Positions 23,061 through 36,500 of a DNA stretch of 64,000 nucleotides are shown here, in pieces (the first letter of the stretch is position 1; each line of letters starts with the position of its first letter). The stretch comes from Siderastrea siderea (Eukaryota; Cnidaria; Anthozoa; Scleractinia; Rhizangiidae). Made by a program: the position numbers and the translations under genes. The stretch is from positions 47,846,033-47,910,032 of the forward strand of contig OZ034967.1 of the NCBI GenBank assembly GCA_964030785.1. Direction: 5' to 3'. The notes below the pieces were generated by a model. That model was given only the letters and a program-made list of their open reading frames with translations. It was not told the DNA's origin and did no database searches.

Positions 23061-25616
23061 ACTTTTGTCAATCCCATGTTTTGTGAGGTTATAATATAAA
23101 TGTAAAAACGAATCAGCGTATTTGGTTTCAAACTATGGTCTTTCCAACTATGTTAATAGTTTTTGAAAAATATCGTTTTCATGTAGCTTAGGGATGTGAA
23201 TTTGCACGCACGTGGAGAACTGGACTCTACTGTGACAGACTGTCGGAGAGGGGACTGGTGCTTTTTTCCATCGCGCCATATTTTGGGGAACTACTTCATG
23301 TCTCGCCGGCTGCACCACGAGAACGTCAGCTGAATCGTCTTTTATTTCACCTGTTTACCTTTGCAAATAGTTTTGTCAAGTAAAAACAGGCTAAAAAGCT
23401 TTTTGGAAAGGTTTTTTCGTGCTATCTTTCCATAAGAGTGGATAATCCATTTCGAACGGAGAGCGGAAAAGCTATTCCCACACACGTCAAGAACAATTTT
23501 CCGTCAAGAAAGCTAAGCTTGAGTGAATTTGTCGTTGTTGCAATTTGTGTTTGTTTTTAGTTAAGCTTAAGCTTAGTAGTTTTGACTCTTCTCTAGGGAG
23601 AGAGATTTAGAGTCAATTATTTTGTCCTAGGATTTCTTGTATTTATAGATTCAAATACACTTTTTGGCCTTTGTTGACGTGTTAATAATTAACTATCTGT
23701 TTGTTTGCAACAGAACTGAAATTAAAGTACCGGCGCTCACTATTTTGTCCGAGCATCAGACTTAAACAGAAGAGCGGACGCCAGTTGAGCTTGGTAAGCT
23801 TGGAAATAATTTTTGTATAGAGGGGGATATACTGTAACTTCATTGGTGTTTTTTGAAATGCCGAAAGTGTGTCTTTGTTTTGCAAGAGTCACTCATTCCG
23901 ACTCGCAGCAGTTTGTTTTTAAAACTTGCAACTGCCTCTGTCAAAATTTTATGTTTCTTTACTATGGGATCGTTGAAAAAGGTCACTTACTGGCCTTAGC
24001 TTTGTCTGTGATGATGAATAAGTTTAAAAGGCGTTATATACCAAAGATGCTACTTTTAGCGTAGTTTTGGTCTCCAGAAAACAAAACACTCAATAGCATG
24101 ATTTCATGCAACAAAATTTATGGTAATGCGAACAAAGGGTACAGTAGAATAGCGTTGCCAGAAATCCACACATGCACATGCACATGTGAGCTTATGTTAT
24201 GAGAAGTAAAAAGCAAGAGTATTGAAGATGTTGAAGTTACTGAAGATATCGCTTGTATTGGATTTGTGAAACCTGATAGCTGCCTTCTTTGATTTTGAAG
24301 TTACAATAAACTACAGTAAGAAAAGATAGGTGAAAATAATATTTTTAAAAGTTTTGTTTGTATTGCATGAGACAAACTTTAGTCAGAACAAGACGTCAAT
24401 AAGCACAAAATTGGAAATTACCAGAACTGCTTGGTATTGGCAGTTACTCTTTCATTGGAACTTAAAATGAATCTGTTGGCCTTTAGACCAAAATAAGTTT
24501 GTATAGTTAATAGTTTAATTTTTGGCACAAGAGGGTGCAGAAATAGGGTCTGTCAAGTGACAGGAAAAGTCGGTAAAAGTCAGTAAAAAAAGGGGTCCAT
24601 TTCAAAAAGTGTAGATCACCAAACATCTAATAGAGTTATAACGAGCGCTGCATCGGTCAACGACCACAACAAGCAAATCCAGTTCTCAAATAACATGACA
24701 ATTGCTACACTCTGCGGGTTCTCTACAGTGCAAGATCAGCGCACCAAAAACCACCGTTACAGCGTGTAAGTTCCCCTTATACCTCGTGTTGCGTGTATAC
24801 TATGTTGGTTACTTTTCGTGATACAACGATCCTACATAACTACGCTAATTTTTCGCAATCTTAACGTTTCCTTAGAGCTCGTGCACAACATTTCTATTAC
24901 AAATAACTGTTTCGTTCATTTCTTAATGGTTTCTTGCCGCTCGTGCACAATAGTTCGAAAATAGCAAAGTTATTATTTTGGCCACCAGTGCTATGTTTAC
25001 CTAGAAATCTTCCTCAGTGTGTGCCCTCACTGGATGACATGATGAATTATCCTGCACAGTAAGGATGCCCTGAAAAAATTAGCGCGAACGTCCTTAAAAC
25101 TGCCCAAAGATACTAAAAGTTGAGGTTTGATTACTTAGTGGGCAACTAAGATTTAAAAAAGTTACAATGTTATGCACTTATCAGTGGCCATATGGGGGGG
25201 GGGTGACCCTGGGGACATGCGGGCATGGCGTGGGATTTGTTGACTTTTGTTGCCAATTTTTAGAGTGGGATTGGGGATTTGGATCGTTTTTGCTCTTTTG
25301 TAGCAGAATCCCCACGGAAAGAACTGCGGGATTTGTAATGCTGCCGACCCCACCTCCGCTGCTATCTTGAAAATGAACAAGTGCTGTCTACGTGACTGGA
25401 TATGAACTACAGAACAAGTTCCAAAATGGTGATGGCCTTTTTAGTCTTTTTTTGTTGTTGTGCAGGTTATATTATTGTTATGATTAAATTTTATTTTTTT
25501 ACCTTTCTTGAAATAATAATATTGCAGTACTTTACTTTGTTCCTGTTACTTTGCTGACAGGCAAACCACTTGCCAAATCAAAAACATATTGCAAAAAAAT
25601 ATTCAACGAATCCTAG
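23061..25616. other. Long AT-rich stretch, no gene seen
   Basis: No exon, RNA gene or clear repeat was recognised. A short poly-G run lies near 25193-25203. If the helicase gene downstream has upstream exons (for example a Rep-type domain), I could not find them here. Confidence 0.4.
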
Positions 25617-28600
25617 TTGTTTTTCCTGACGAGGAAACAACAATATTGTCTCCCTTTCCACTTTCCATTCCATGACTTACAAAGTAAGCCAAACTTCACC
25701 ACATGCAGTAGACAGGTGGACTTTCTTCGCTTATATTTTATCAACCCTCATCATCACTCCATGGAAGTGGAGAACAACCTTCTGGGCTTTAATGTTTGCA
25801 GATCAAGCCGTACTATCATTTATCTTCCGACCTCAATCAAGCCTGATTATGGTTTTTTGAAAAGGAAGCAACATCTGCCTGAAGATCCCACCTCCACTGA
25901 TGTCTTTTATGACACGCTATTGGACAAGTATCTCGACAGGCCAGACGAATTGCAAGATGTTTTATATCCAGACTACATTCGCCATTACATGATTGGCACA
26001 ACTCAGGTCTCACGGATTCCATGTGATCGTGTAGCATGTACAGGTGATGATGAATGTACTGGTGACGATGGTGGTGATAGTAGTTCAGATGATGAAGAAG
26101 CAGAAGCAGTCCCTAGCAACATTAAATGCAATGAGACACGTAAGCGTGGAAGACCAAGTGGTAAAGAATTGCATGAAGTGCCAAGTAAAAGGTCCAGAGA
26201 TACATCAGAGGAAGGTAGAGGAGCTTCTTCAGTGAGGAAGGAGGTTCCATTGATTGACAAAAAGAGAAGAACCATCAAAAAGAGAAAGGTTGGCAATGAG
26301 GCTATTCCGCGTTGGCAGTTTTTCATTCCTACTGGTGAACAGCAAGAGAAGTATTATGAACAAAAGCTACTGCTGAATGTACCGCTGACAAGGGAAGACA
26401 TTGCATCCATATTCTCAGAGAACAACTCGTCAAAGACTTTCTTGGAAGAATGTGCAATTCGAGGTCTACTTGACGAGGTAAATGATGGAATGAATGCTCT
26501 GAAGGAAGCCAACAGTCGGGGATTTTCAATGGAGCAACTTCAAAAGTTGGCACAGTCTCTGGTAGATTGCAATATGCTATCAAATGAAGCCAGTGAAAAT
26601 TTCCTGGGAGAAGTGTCAGAATCAAGACCAAAGCTAGAGCAAGAAGGAGAGGTCACAGAAACTGACATCTTAAATGAAGACGGAATCATGGCTGACTTGG
26701 CACCAAAAGTGGAGAAGTGCGACTTGGCTGCCATGGTGGAAACCCTGACGCCCACACAGCACAAGGTGTATGATTGGGTTGCAGAAAAGTTGTCCAAGGG
26801 TGAACAGATTCAGGCCTGTATTTGTGGTCCAGCGGGCACTGGGAAATCTTACCTACTGAGAGCCATCGTGGAGCTTATGAAGCAGGTTGCAAACATACCG
26901 GTTGCCAAGTTGGGAACGACAGGTGTTTCGGCTGTTGTAGTAAGTGGTACGACTGTCCACAACTTTTTTCGAATGGACATCAACTGTCATTGTCATCTAG
27001 ACAAGGGCACTGTAGATCACAAGATTGTGAGAGACACCGCAGTCCTCATGATTGACGAGTTCTCCATGCTTGAATACAAAGTATTTCATGCCATGGACAG
27101 AATAACCAGACAGGCTTCAATTCCAAAGAATCGCCAATCTCCATTTGGAGGCAAGCACATAATTCTCATTGGCGATCCTGCTCAGCTTCCAGCCATTGAC
27201 AAGGATATATATGACAGTTGGCTGTGGAAACATTTTGACATACTCATGCTCAAAGAGGTCAAAAGGCAAGAAGATGATGCGTTTGCCAGTATTCTTAACA
27301 AAGTCAGGCTTGGCATAGTAGATGAGGAGGTCACAATGGTGCTCAATTCACGTGTGGTTGACAATGATGACGAGATTGACCTCAGTCGTGGTTGCATCAT
27401 CGTGGCACTGCGCTGTAAGAGGGATCATTGGAATGACAAGTTCTTGCAGAACTTGGAAGGGGAAGAGCACGTGTTTGAGGCTATCGACACTGATGGCAAT
27501 GGTAATCCTTTGAGTGCTACAGACCAGGAGAAAGTGAAGATCTACCACCGAGAGCGCCTGCCGGATAAGTTGGTACTCAAAGTGGGAGCACGAGTGATTC
27601 TCCTGAAAAACATCGATGTAAAAAATAAATGGGTGAATGGAACCCTGGCCACTGTTGTGCGTATCCTGGGTGACTGCATATTTATCAAGCACATGAAAGA
27701 GGGGACCATTCTCCCTGTACCTCGATTCCGTCAAAACTTGACTCACAGGGCGTGGACTGGGACAACTGTCAGACAGCAGTTTCCTCTGGTTCTTGGCTGG
27801 GCAGTGACAGTTCATAAGGTATGAACACAAGACATTAGTCGTTAAACCCAACGATATTTTTTCCATTCTCTAGCCAAAAGTACGTTCCTATTAAAAAGGA
27901 GTTGTTTCTTATTATAAGATTTAAGCTAATTAGCACTTTTACCACTTAATGATGTTTTCTACGCTGTGATATAAATAATTTATATGGTTTTAATGTAACA
28001 AATATGTCAAATATAAAATGTTTTTTTTTCTAAATGGAGTGAATCTTTATTTGAAAAATAGTTTTAACAACCCCTTTTAAAATGAAAGAAACTGGGAAAA
28101 AGGAAACCACATAGCTGGTGTGTTATTTGTTTTACGGACATCACCTGTAACAATCAAAATTGTTCACTTATGATGAGTTTTGGATGATGTTTCATGTTAC
28201 TAAACATCATTTTCTCTTAAATGCATCCTCTGTTTTGACCACATGGTGGTGCTATTAAAAAACCGACATGAAAGTTTAATCATTTGGAGATAACTGTTAG
28301 GCATTGAATTTTGCATAATTTTCTTCGATGTTGACTGTATGTGGTAAAACAATTTTGTCTTTGTTTTTGTCTCCTAGGTCCAAGGTATGGAGCCAAAGCA
28401 AGTGTATGTTCTTATGAACGAAAACTTCTTTGCCTCTGGTCAAGCCTACGTTGCTGTAAGCCAAGTGAGGCGTTTGGTAACCTGCGATGAGGCTTTCTTT
28501 TTTTTCGCGGCGGAGGGAGGGCGAAGAAAAAAGGAAAGCCTGATACAATTACTTGTTGAATCATCTGCTGCCCCCCAATTAAAGTGTCTGTCAACGAGAG

Positions 28601-28683
28601 TGTCAGCGATGCCATCAGATAAGAGTGAGCCAATCACAATTTACTGGAAGTCACTTCGTTGGCGGGAATCAGCAGAGGCGTGA
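25617..28683 (+). CDS. Helitron-type PIF1-like DNA helicase
   Basis: Two exons, 25617-27819 and 28378-28683, join in phase at HK|VQGM (donor CATAAG|gtatga, acceptor tctcctag), about 835 codons in all. The helicase core starts near residue 380 (LTPTQHKVYDWV). Walker A is GPAGTGKSYLL (about residues 404-414), Walker B LMIDEFSML (about 477-485), then GGKHIILIGDPAQLPAID. Motif VI lies around the splice (LGWAVTVHK, VQGM) and is followed by AYVAVSQVRRL. The N-terminal third has RTIIYLP and DKYLDRPDELQDVLYPDYIR, as in the Rep-helicase linker of Helitrons, then an AT-hook-like KRGRPSGK and a basic KKRRTIKKRKVG. No HUH replication-initiator domain was found upstream, so the copy looks truncated or Rep-less. 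The first in-frame ATG is at 25761; an upstream exon is possible. The last 60 codons are unusual (a hairpin forms part of them). Confidence 0.8.
28491..28540. repeat. 50-bp hairpin inside the final helicase exon
   Basis: ggctttcttttttttcgc pairs with gcgaagaaaaaaggaaagcc around a purine-rich loop. In frame it is read as Phe-rich then Gly, Arg and Lys rich residues, which do not resemble the usual PIF1 end. It may be an inserted foldback that supplied a new C-terminus. Confidence 0.5.
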
Positions 28684-28692
28684 AGCGGGCAC

Positions 28693-28962
28693 GTGTGCAA
28701 ACATTTGTGCAAACTGAGCTTGCAGCAAAAGTGGTCAAATTTCTTGGTCTATTCAAAGGTTTATTTTGGCAATCTTAATGGATCCTACATGAGTTATGCG
28801 AAAAAGAAGAATTGCTATCTCTGTGAGAGCAGCGTTTCGGTTGGTGAAGGTACTGTTCCTCTTTGTAAACCCACCAAAAACAAGGAATTCTGCGGAAAAG
28901 AGTTTTTGCAAAGCTGGAAGTATTATTCTTTAGCTTCCCGACTTGCGGTCCGAATAATTTGA
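28693..28962 (+). CDS. Possible Cys-containing exon upstream of the DUF6589 gene
   Basis: The frame is open from 28693 to a stop at 28962 and includes an ATG at about 28788 (MSYAKKKNCYLCESSVSVGE). Its Cys spacing (CYLC ... PLC ... FC) could bind a metal and would suit the N-terminal zinc finger often found in transposon proteins. No good donor was found that would link it to the next exon at 29318, so membership in that gene is only a guess. Confidence 0.28.
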   Translation: MCKHLCKLSLQQKWSNFLVYSKVYFGNLNGSYMSYAKKKNCYLCESSVSVGEGTVPLCKPTKNKEFCGKEFLQSWKYYSLASRLAVRII

Positions 28963-29317
28963 AAGGAAAAAGAAAAGATTGAAAAAGAAAGGCCTAATGA
29001 CAAGCCGCATTTTGTTTACTCGAGAATTGTTTGACGTCCTTTTAGGGTGACATTGGTGTATCAAGATATAATTATTATCACCTTACCAGACAGAGTGACA
29101 ATTGATGAAATTCAAAGGCACATTTATTCCTGGGATGTTCAATTATAAATTGATTGTGTTTCAGTCGAATTGATGATATTTTTCACGTTTTGTTTTCTAG
29201 AAATTTTTTTTTTCACGGGCAAAGGGTAAACACTTTTTAAATTTACTATTCATGTTATCACTCATATTCTTTTTCATATAAACTTATTGGCCCTGTGACT
29301 TCTGTTTCCTTTTATAG

Positions 29318-30931
29318 ATTTTTATTGGATATTCAAATGGACGAGTGATTGAACATGAAACCAGCCCTGAAGAGAAAATGCTTGTTGCAAATTTGGCATT
29401 AAAGAATTACAAAGCTGCTGCATATGGGCTTACAAAGTTTGAAGAACTAAATAGTAAAGTTGTGCTTGAAGTGGGGACAAGTGAAAAAGGAGATTACAAG
29501 TTACTCAAAAGACCCCTCCAGTGTGTTCAAATATCGTGGTGATTTAGAACAGCTAGCTGAGTTCAAAAATGAAAATCTAATTAAAGATGTAGAAGAGAAA
29601 ATTCCCACGTTGCATAACTTAGTGAAGGCATCATTTCGTACCAGCCAAAAACTGAAAAGTCCTGTCAACAAGAAGGCATTAATCATTTCCAGTTTCCTCA
29701 ATCTTTGGATGCCAATATCTAACTTTGCATACCGAATTAACACAATCCTAGTCTTAGGAGGATGCAATAAAGAAGAGGTAGACTGCTTCCATAAGTTAGG
29801 TGTATGTAGTCACCCCAACACGCTGCGAAATATGCAAACGAAGGCAGCTGTATCTTTTGACAAGCCAGTAATTGAGTGGAAAAACAATGCAGTGAATCGG
29901 AACAAGAGAATCAAATTTCTTGAAGAAGTCATCGGCAATTTGAATGTAGATGATGAAAATGCAATGGAAATTTGTACAGTTGACTTTTCAGTTGAGACTG
30001 TGTCCAGATGTAAACATTACTGTGATGAGGTTTACAGAGCATGCAAAGAAATGCTCCCACAGAACCCAGATGACCTATTCGAAGATACAGACATACTGTC
30101 TGTACTGGAAGTGCTAAAGGGAGAAAACACCCAAAAGTTCAGGTTTATATGATAAAAATGGATAGGAAAAGGTATAATGTGGGTAATTTTCTCCGCTGCA
30201 ATAAATAATATTGGAAAAATAAATAAATATTATTGGAATTTGTAATGGTAGGCTAGATTCAGACAGGAGTAAACAATTTAATTTTCATTGGAATCTTTAA
30301 TTGTTTGCCTGTGCGACATTGACTGCACAAACAACTGCACAAAGAACAGTATTAAAAAAGAATTGAGAGAATATGCATCAGTGATGGCAGCTAGGTTATT
30401 AATAAATTGCAATACCCATGGTAGCACAAAAATAACATTTATTTTAGTAGTTCAAGAGACCAATAAAAATTGAAATAGTATTGTATAACAAGTATGGCAA
30501 TAGTTGTAATTATGATATTTTGATTATATACATAATTAGCCAGATATATTAGCAAAAAAAATTTTTTTAATCCTTTTTGGCTTTGCATTTGTAGGATTGT
30601 GGGTGATAATTGGGACATGGAAGTAAAGGCTAGATGTCAGACCAAATCAGATAACAACAAATCGCTACATTACTTCCACGCGTATGATGTGAAAGATAGG
30701 GTTGTTTCTGAGGGTTTGGAAAGCACACTCCCACAAAAGGGTATTGATGAGGTGGAGATGCAGGAGATATTGCCCACTACTGAGGTTCAGGAATCTATTA
30801 TATCAGACCTTGCGCACATGATTCCTAGGGTAATTGTTCAGTATCTGTCACCCTACAAATTATTCAGGAAGGCAGTTCAGTATCACATACCCCATCCACA
30901 CTCCCAAGAGATGGCAGGAAAGTCAGAAGTG
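29318..30931 (+). CDS. DUF6589-type transposon-associated protein, 5' half
   Basis: Exons 29318-30142 and 30595-30931 (donor TTCAG|gtttat, acceptor tttgtag) join in phase to give QKFR|IVGDNWDMEVKARC. Recognisable family blocks are NFAYRINTILVLGGCNKEEV, HPNTLRNMQTKAAVSFDKPV, VGDNWD and YLSPYKLFRKAVQYHIPHPH. The exon ends ...GKSEV and splices in phase 0 to SEV|CPLGMQFLNPNKA at 40341, so both halves are one gene. One apparent frameshift lies at about 29470-29500: the first part (KNYKAAAYGLTKFEELNSKV) and the rest (KKEITSYSKDPSSVFKYRGD) are in different frames. The family is widespread in cnidarian, fish and fungal genomes and is linked to mobile elements; its biochemical role is unknown to me. 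The true first exon was not identified. Confidence 0.72.
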
Positions 30932-32149
30932 GTAAGCCTTCAACCTTTTATGGACTGTGGCAATATTTTACAATTTGTGTAAGTAAATATGTGTATTCCT
31001 GGGTGTGTAAGACTTGCATAAACATTGCATTTGGAGATTGTGCAATTGAAGAAAGTGATACCTTAGCAATTTTTGTATGATCATTGATGTGCTTTTGTAT
31101 GTACTGGTATCTGTTTTCATATTTGGAATTAAGAGCGAATGCCTGAAAATTTCGAGCAAACGTTGGCCACAGTTGAAAATTACTTTTCGCTCATATTTGG
31201 AGTGTTGGTAGGCAATACTAAGTTAACAATCGTGATGTAGTTTGTTTTCCAAAAGAACGCTTCAATTTTGGGAAAATTGGAAAAATATATTTCTCACGTC
31301 CTTGGTCTCAAAACAGCCAAAATTAAGGGCGAATTTAGTAGTTACCAAAATATTACTCTCGTCAAAAAGAAAACAAAGCTAGAAAATATTAGCCCTAAGA
31401 TATTTACTTGGGAAGTGTTTCACGTCTCATTTGACATGAGATTGTCTTCTTGGCGACGACTTAAAATGGAAACAAACGCATTTTAGGACGTGAATGTTGC
31501 AAGGTGATAAAAATTACGATTTTACCGCTACATCGCGATCAGGTTTTTTTCCATGTGCCCAATAACGAACTGTTCTAGGATTCGCGCTGGAAGTTGCTTA
31601 AGCATTGAACTAAAACATATGTTAAAACTGAAATGGGTATTTTGTTTTTCGTCTCCCTTGAGAACCTCAAAGTTAGAGATATTTTGTGCATTTTTTGAAT
31701 TATTAATTAGTTACGATGTAACGAACAGTTTCTCGGTCCGGCGAAGAAATGAACTTTAAGACAACTTCTTGCTGACAACATTAAATTGACAGTTAAATGA
31801 AAAGATGTAGACTATTAAATGACTTACCTTAGACGAAAGATACAAGTCTTTCCAGTTTATAGAATGCTTCATCAGCTGCTGATCGGTTCAAAAGCGATCG
31901 AGCGAGTAACGTCTGACTTTAAAAAAAATCTTTCTAAAGACTTAATTTGAGCGGAAATTTCATTCGACCTATCTATCCTACTTTTTCGAAGCACGTTTAT
32001 TAACAGAAGGGCACATTTCAAAGCAGATGAAACCAATTTAAAGCAGAACAACCTAAAATTAAAGCAGGCGAAAGCCAGTACACGTTTGACAGTCAACTTG
32101 ATTACGCGTATCTTTCGGAGTTGCGTGACTGAACAGACTTCTACGCAGC

Positions 32150-32168
32150 GGGGGGGGGGGGGGGGGGG
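32150..32168. repeat. Poly-G tract, about 19 bases
   Basis: Uninterrupted G run inside E2. Exact length is uncertain. Confidence 0.85.
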
Positions 32169-32363
32169 TAGAAGGGGCTAACTTACCAAAACAATGAGGC
32201 AAGTACATCAGTTATGCAGAAAGAGAGCTTTTTCTTTTTTCTTTCCTTATTTATTTTGATTCGAAATACTTTCAAATATTTTTATTCATTTATTTAGTTT
32301 TTTATCAGACTGTAGATTATTTCTCAGCAGAGGACTGGAATGTTATCAAGCGGTCTCAGGGCC

Positions 32364-32712
32364 CTGACCCTGTTTAGGACGACAAAATGTCCTAAAATAC
32401 CAACCGTGTTTAGCAAAACACCTTCCATTTTCGTTCCCTGTTTAGGACAAACGAAAAAAATACGCACTCTCTTGTTTTACGCAATTGTTAGTTTTTTAGA
32501 GACCGGCAAATGTCACAGCAACAATCGTGCAACAATTTCCCTGTTTAGGATATTTTCAGATCCTGTAGGACTGACTACTATAAAATTTTATACCTTTTTC
32601 AGGAAAGAGAGGCCAAAAACCATACACTGTCCAGCGGCAAGTCCTCGTATAGGACATATAAGGCCATATAAGGCCATTTTTGAACTAGGAAAGGACGTCT
32701 TGTTTTAGGACA
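32364..32712. repeat. Dispersed CCTGTTTAGGAC repeat cluster
   Basis: The word CCTGTTTAGGA occurs near 32367, 32440 and 32540. Weaker forms (gtataggacat, gttttaggacat) occur near 32646 and 32702, and a complementary gtcctaaa near 32389. Spacing is irregular. This is probably a small MITE or array nested in E2. Confidence 0.5.
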
Positions 32713-33514
32713 TGCTGTATTCCAACACTTATCCCGCACAATTAGCCTCAAAATCATTTGAACGACTCCGTGAGAAACTACCGTGCGACAAGACCTTATT
32801 GCAGCCTCGTACATTCTTCATTACTTAACAGTGGAACGGTAACCTGGACAAACTTTAGGTTTCAATAGCCACTCAATTCGTTATACAGCCCATTTACTTG
32901 AGTGGGTTATAACTTTCGTGAAAACAGGAAATCTAATTAGAGTTCATTAAACTAGGGTCTGCCAGAATTTTTTCTCCTCTATACTTGTATCACTATGGTG
33001 AAAATATTCAGTGATCATTTTCTAAAGTAGGTGCTGACAGAAAGTTAATTGTTTTCTTCCTTCTGCCTGAAGCCGGATAGCTTCACAAAGATTAAGTGGT
33101 GGAATTATAAATTGGACCTCCGTCAACTCAAAGTAAGGATGGTTGTCCTGTTTGAATATTTGCATCGTTATCCTGTGGCCACGTCACTTACGACCAAATG
33201 CTTCAGTGTCACATCTCAACGAGTTTCACTGCTTAAGGGACGGACCATTAACTTTTTCAACAATGGGGAGGGAGGGGTAGGGTTAAACATTTTTTTGGTC
33301 TTTTTTGATACCCGCCTTTTTGTTTTCACTAGATTAAAGCTTTGTAGGAACCGTTCTTATTCAGTTTTTAAGATATTTCTCTGAACCTTTTCCCTGTGCA
33401 TGTTTTTTTTTCTTAATTTCCCTTTTTTGGTATTTGCTCCCCCTCCCTACCAATAAATTACTTAGTCCATTCATGTATTTTGTGAGAAAGGTATGTAGTT
33501 ACTGTGAAATTTCA

Positions 33515-36500
33515 TCACGTGTTAAGACATTGTCGACCCTGGCAGGTGCATTTCTTACCAAAGGCGACAATTCTTTCAATGTATGGGGCTTTCTTCCTTA
33601 TTGTTGTGTCAGCCGTTGGAATATCAAAGTGCTCACAGATATCCCTAAGCATTTGAATAGCAAGTTTTGTTAGCTTTGAGTTTGCAATAACTACGCAAAG
33701 GTTATGGTTGTCGTAGCAGATGGGGTGGACAAGCGCAACGTCTCGAAGAATTTCACTTCTCAGATCGCTAAAGGCCTCCTCGTTTTCCATGTTCTGATCT
33801 TCTATCTCGTTGTCACTATCAGTCGCTTGGTCTTGAGAACGCTTGGAAGCTAGTCTTGAAAAGAAACTTGAAATTTGCTGGCTGGTAAGAAATTCAGAAC
33901 TTGTAAATAACCGGCTCCCATTACTGTCCCTGGCCGTCATCATTGACTTTGAAACTGACGCCGCGTCTACTTTTTTGGCCAGTTGACTCTCCAAAGAAGA
34001 ATTTACTGGATAAATAATCTTTCCGTTTTTCTGTAAATCTAGCTCGGCCAACTTGACTGGATTTCAGTGCCCAACCCATTGGCAAATGTGGTTGATTTGA
34101 AACGTTTCTGCTCTTAGTAAATTCCTCCATCTGTGGTACCCCACCAGACTGCTCTTGGAGCCTATCTGCATAACCATACACGGCTTTGTCAAGAAGAGTT
34201 TCATGTTCGAGTGCGCGTTCATGTTTTCCGCAGTCTTGGTGGTGCTGTAAGGCGGAAAATCGTTGATACGTTTTAATGCATCCTTCCTCGGGACAGGAGA
34301 AAAGAGGACAGCTAGAGGCATCAGTAACTGGCCCTGCTTCAGTATTAGAATTTTTAGCGGCATCTTCCAAAGAAGACTTTAGCTCTAGACTTGAATTTGT
34401 GAAAGTACGCCTCTCGCGTACCGTTGGCTGGATTGGAATCGCATTCCACGTGAAGGAACTGTTCTACCTGAGAAACGTCAAGCTTTGCACGGGGTATTTT
34501 CTTTCCGGTTCCTATTCCATACGCTCTCCAGACTCGAAGGCTTTCACTACTGTACTCAATGTTAGAAATGACACTCACACTGTCCAGTTTTACATGAAAA
34601 GAAGGCTTTTGCACTTCAAAAGTGTCACAGAGCTCGAGTGTAACATAAACTCCAGGAACGCCTCCTCCTGACTGGATAGAATCTACCATTTCACTGGCGG
34701 TTTCGATGTTATTGCCTTCGTTAAGATGGATCCTCATGTGTGATTTTATTGTGGCAGCTTTCCTGTCACACGCCCCTTTGGCTCCCTGGGGGTCTGAAAA
34801 GTCCATCCGCTTCACTGAGACACCATGGCATTCACCTGTAATGCATGCTCCAACTATAGGTGCACCGCAGTGGTAACACCCGGCGTTATCCTGCCTATAA
34901 AAGACAGATTCTAGTTGAGGCAACTGAGACTTGAGCTTTCCAATTACATGCTTCATGATAGCTAGCACGGCACAGCTGTCTTGAGTACAACTTTGAAAAA
35001 CGTGTACGAATGTCATCATCTGGAGTTCTTGGTTCTCTGCTCTTCGAATAGCCACAGTAATGTGCCAGGGCAAACCCCGTTTACCGGACCAATCACTCTG
35101 ATTCAGTCTCTGAATTTTCTGGGCAGAAATTTCATGGCCCATGCAGCCTTGTACCAAAACTACGGAGGTTTCATCGAGGCCATCGATTACGTCTAATCTC
35201 GCTTCATCCTGGTTAATACAACGAAGGAGGTGAGCTTTCCAAGAGAAAATGTGCTGCTTAGCGTGGTCTACAATGAAGGTTAGCTCTTCGATTATGTCAC
35301 TTGCAATGTTGCTACTCGACATCTTTTGAAGAGCCTGATCTGTCATCGAGAACGGATGCAAGCAATTCGCATCGATCGCAGGTTTCTAGGTCATCATGTT
35401 CACAGATGGACTGGTAATCCTTGTCTTTTGAGTCGCTCAGAGCGTACGCTCTACAATGGTCTGGAATGGTTGATTGCTTTGAGACGTGCACCTGTATAGA
35501 CAATAATGTGTATTAATCAGCCTATTGGCTATGTTGAATTGCCTTTGCAATATTTATTTGTTTATGGAATACAACTTTTTAAGTAAAAAGCTGAGTACGG
35601 AAGCATTTCGAGGACACGAGGGATGCATATGGACGTTTATTCCGAAGTATATTGATGAGACAAGTAACGTGGGTGAGTGTGACGTGAAGCGCGTTTTCGA
35701 TAGGCTCTAGATATAATATAAATATTAAGATAAGTGGCTGAAAAAGTCCAGACTTTCAGTTAGCTGGATAAACATTCATTAAGGATTTGTGTTACATAAA
35801 TGATGATGAATAACAAACCCACTGGTGATTATATCATATGGGAACAAGATTATCTCTTTCTTTGTTGTTTTTTTTGTTTTGTTTTTTTTTTTAAGTTTTG
35901 GAGTATGCTGCAAATGTAAACCAGTTGCAGATATTAGTTACATTTTTTAAAATTACCTTATAGTCGCTTTTCAGGTAGCGTTTAGCCGACTTCAGGTGCT
36001 CCTTTATTTCTCTTGCCCACGTCATTCCCCTCAACTCTTCACCTAATCTATCGACAACGTCGCTTAAATCATCAAAAGCCTGACTACCTGCTGAGCTCAC
36101 ATAATCAAGTCCCTGCAACGACTTTCTTGTTGAGGCGGAACAAACGGATAGGATTCTCAAGAGCGTTCGGCGGCTTAGGGGAGTGAAACCACATTCATCT
36201 GTGTAAGTCAGATACTGATTGACGATAGACTCCGGAATCATCATCCGAACAACATTAGGCACCTTGATAACCTCTTTTGTTGACAGTGTGATGGACTTTT
36301 CCCCGAATGGAAGGTCCTGCATCACATGTTGGTTTGTTATGAAGTCAAGGAAGGGATCCAACTGAGATTGGGATACTGCCATTCTTGTCCGAGAAGACTG
36401 CTGCGGAAGTGGAACACCTCTACCTTCAGTTAAGACGTGCTTTCGTGCTGCGCTAAACCGATACCTAGTCAGATTAGGGACCCACGTTCGAAGTGTCTTG

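Noticed and set aside
27348..27866. 172-codon minus-strand frame antisense to the helicase
   Set aside because: It is the shadow of the well-supported plus-strand helicase frame and has no domain of its own.
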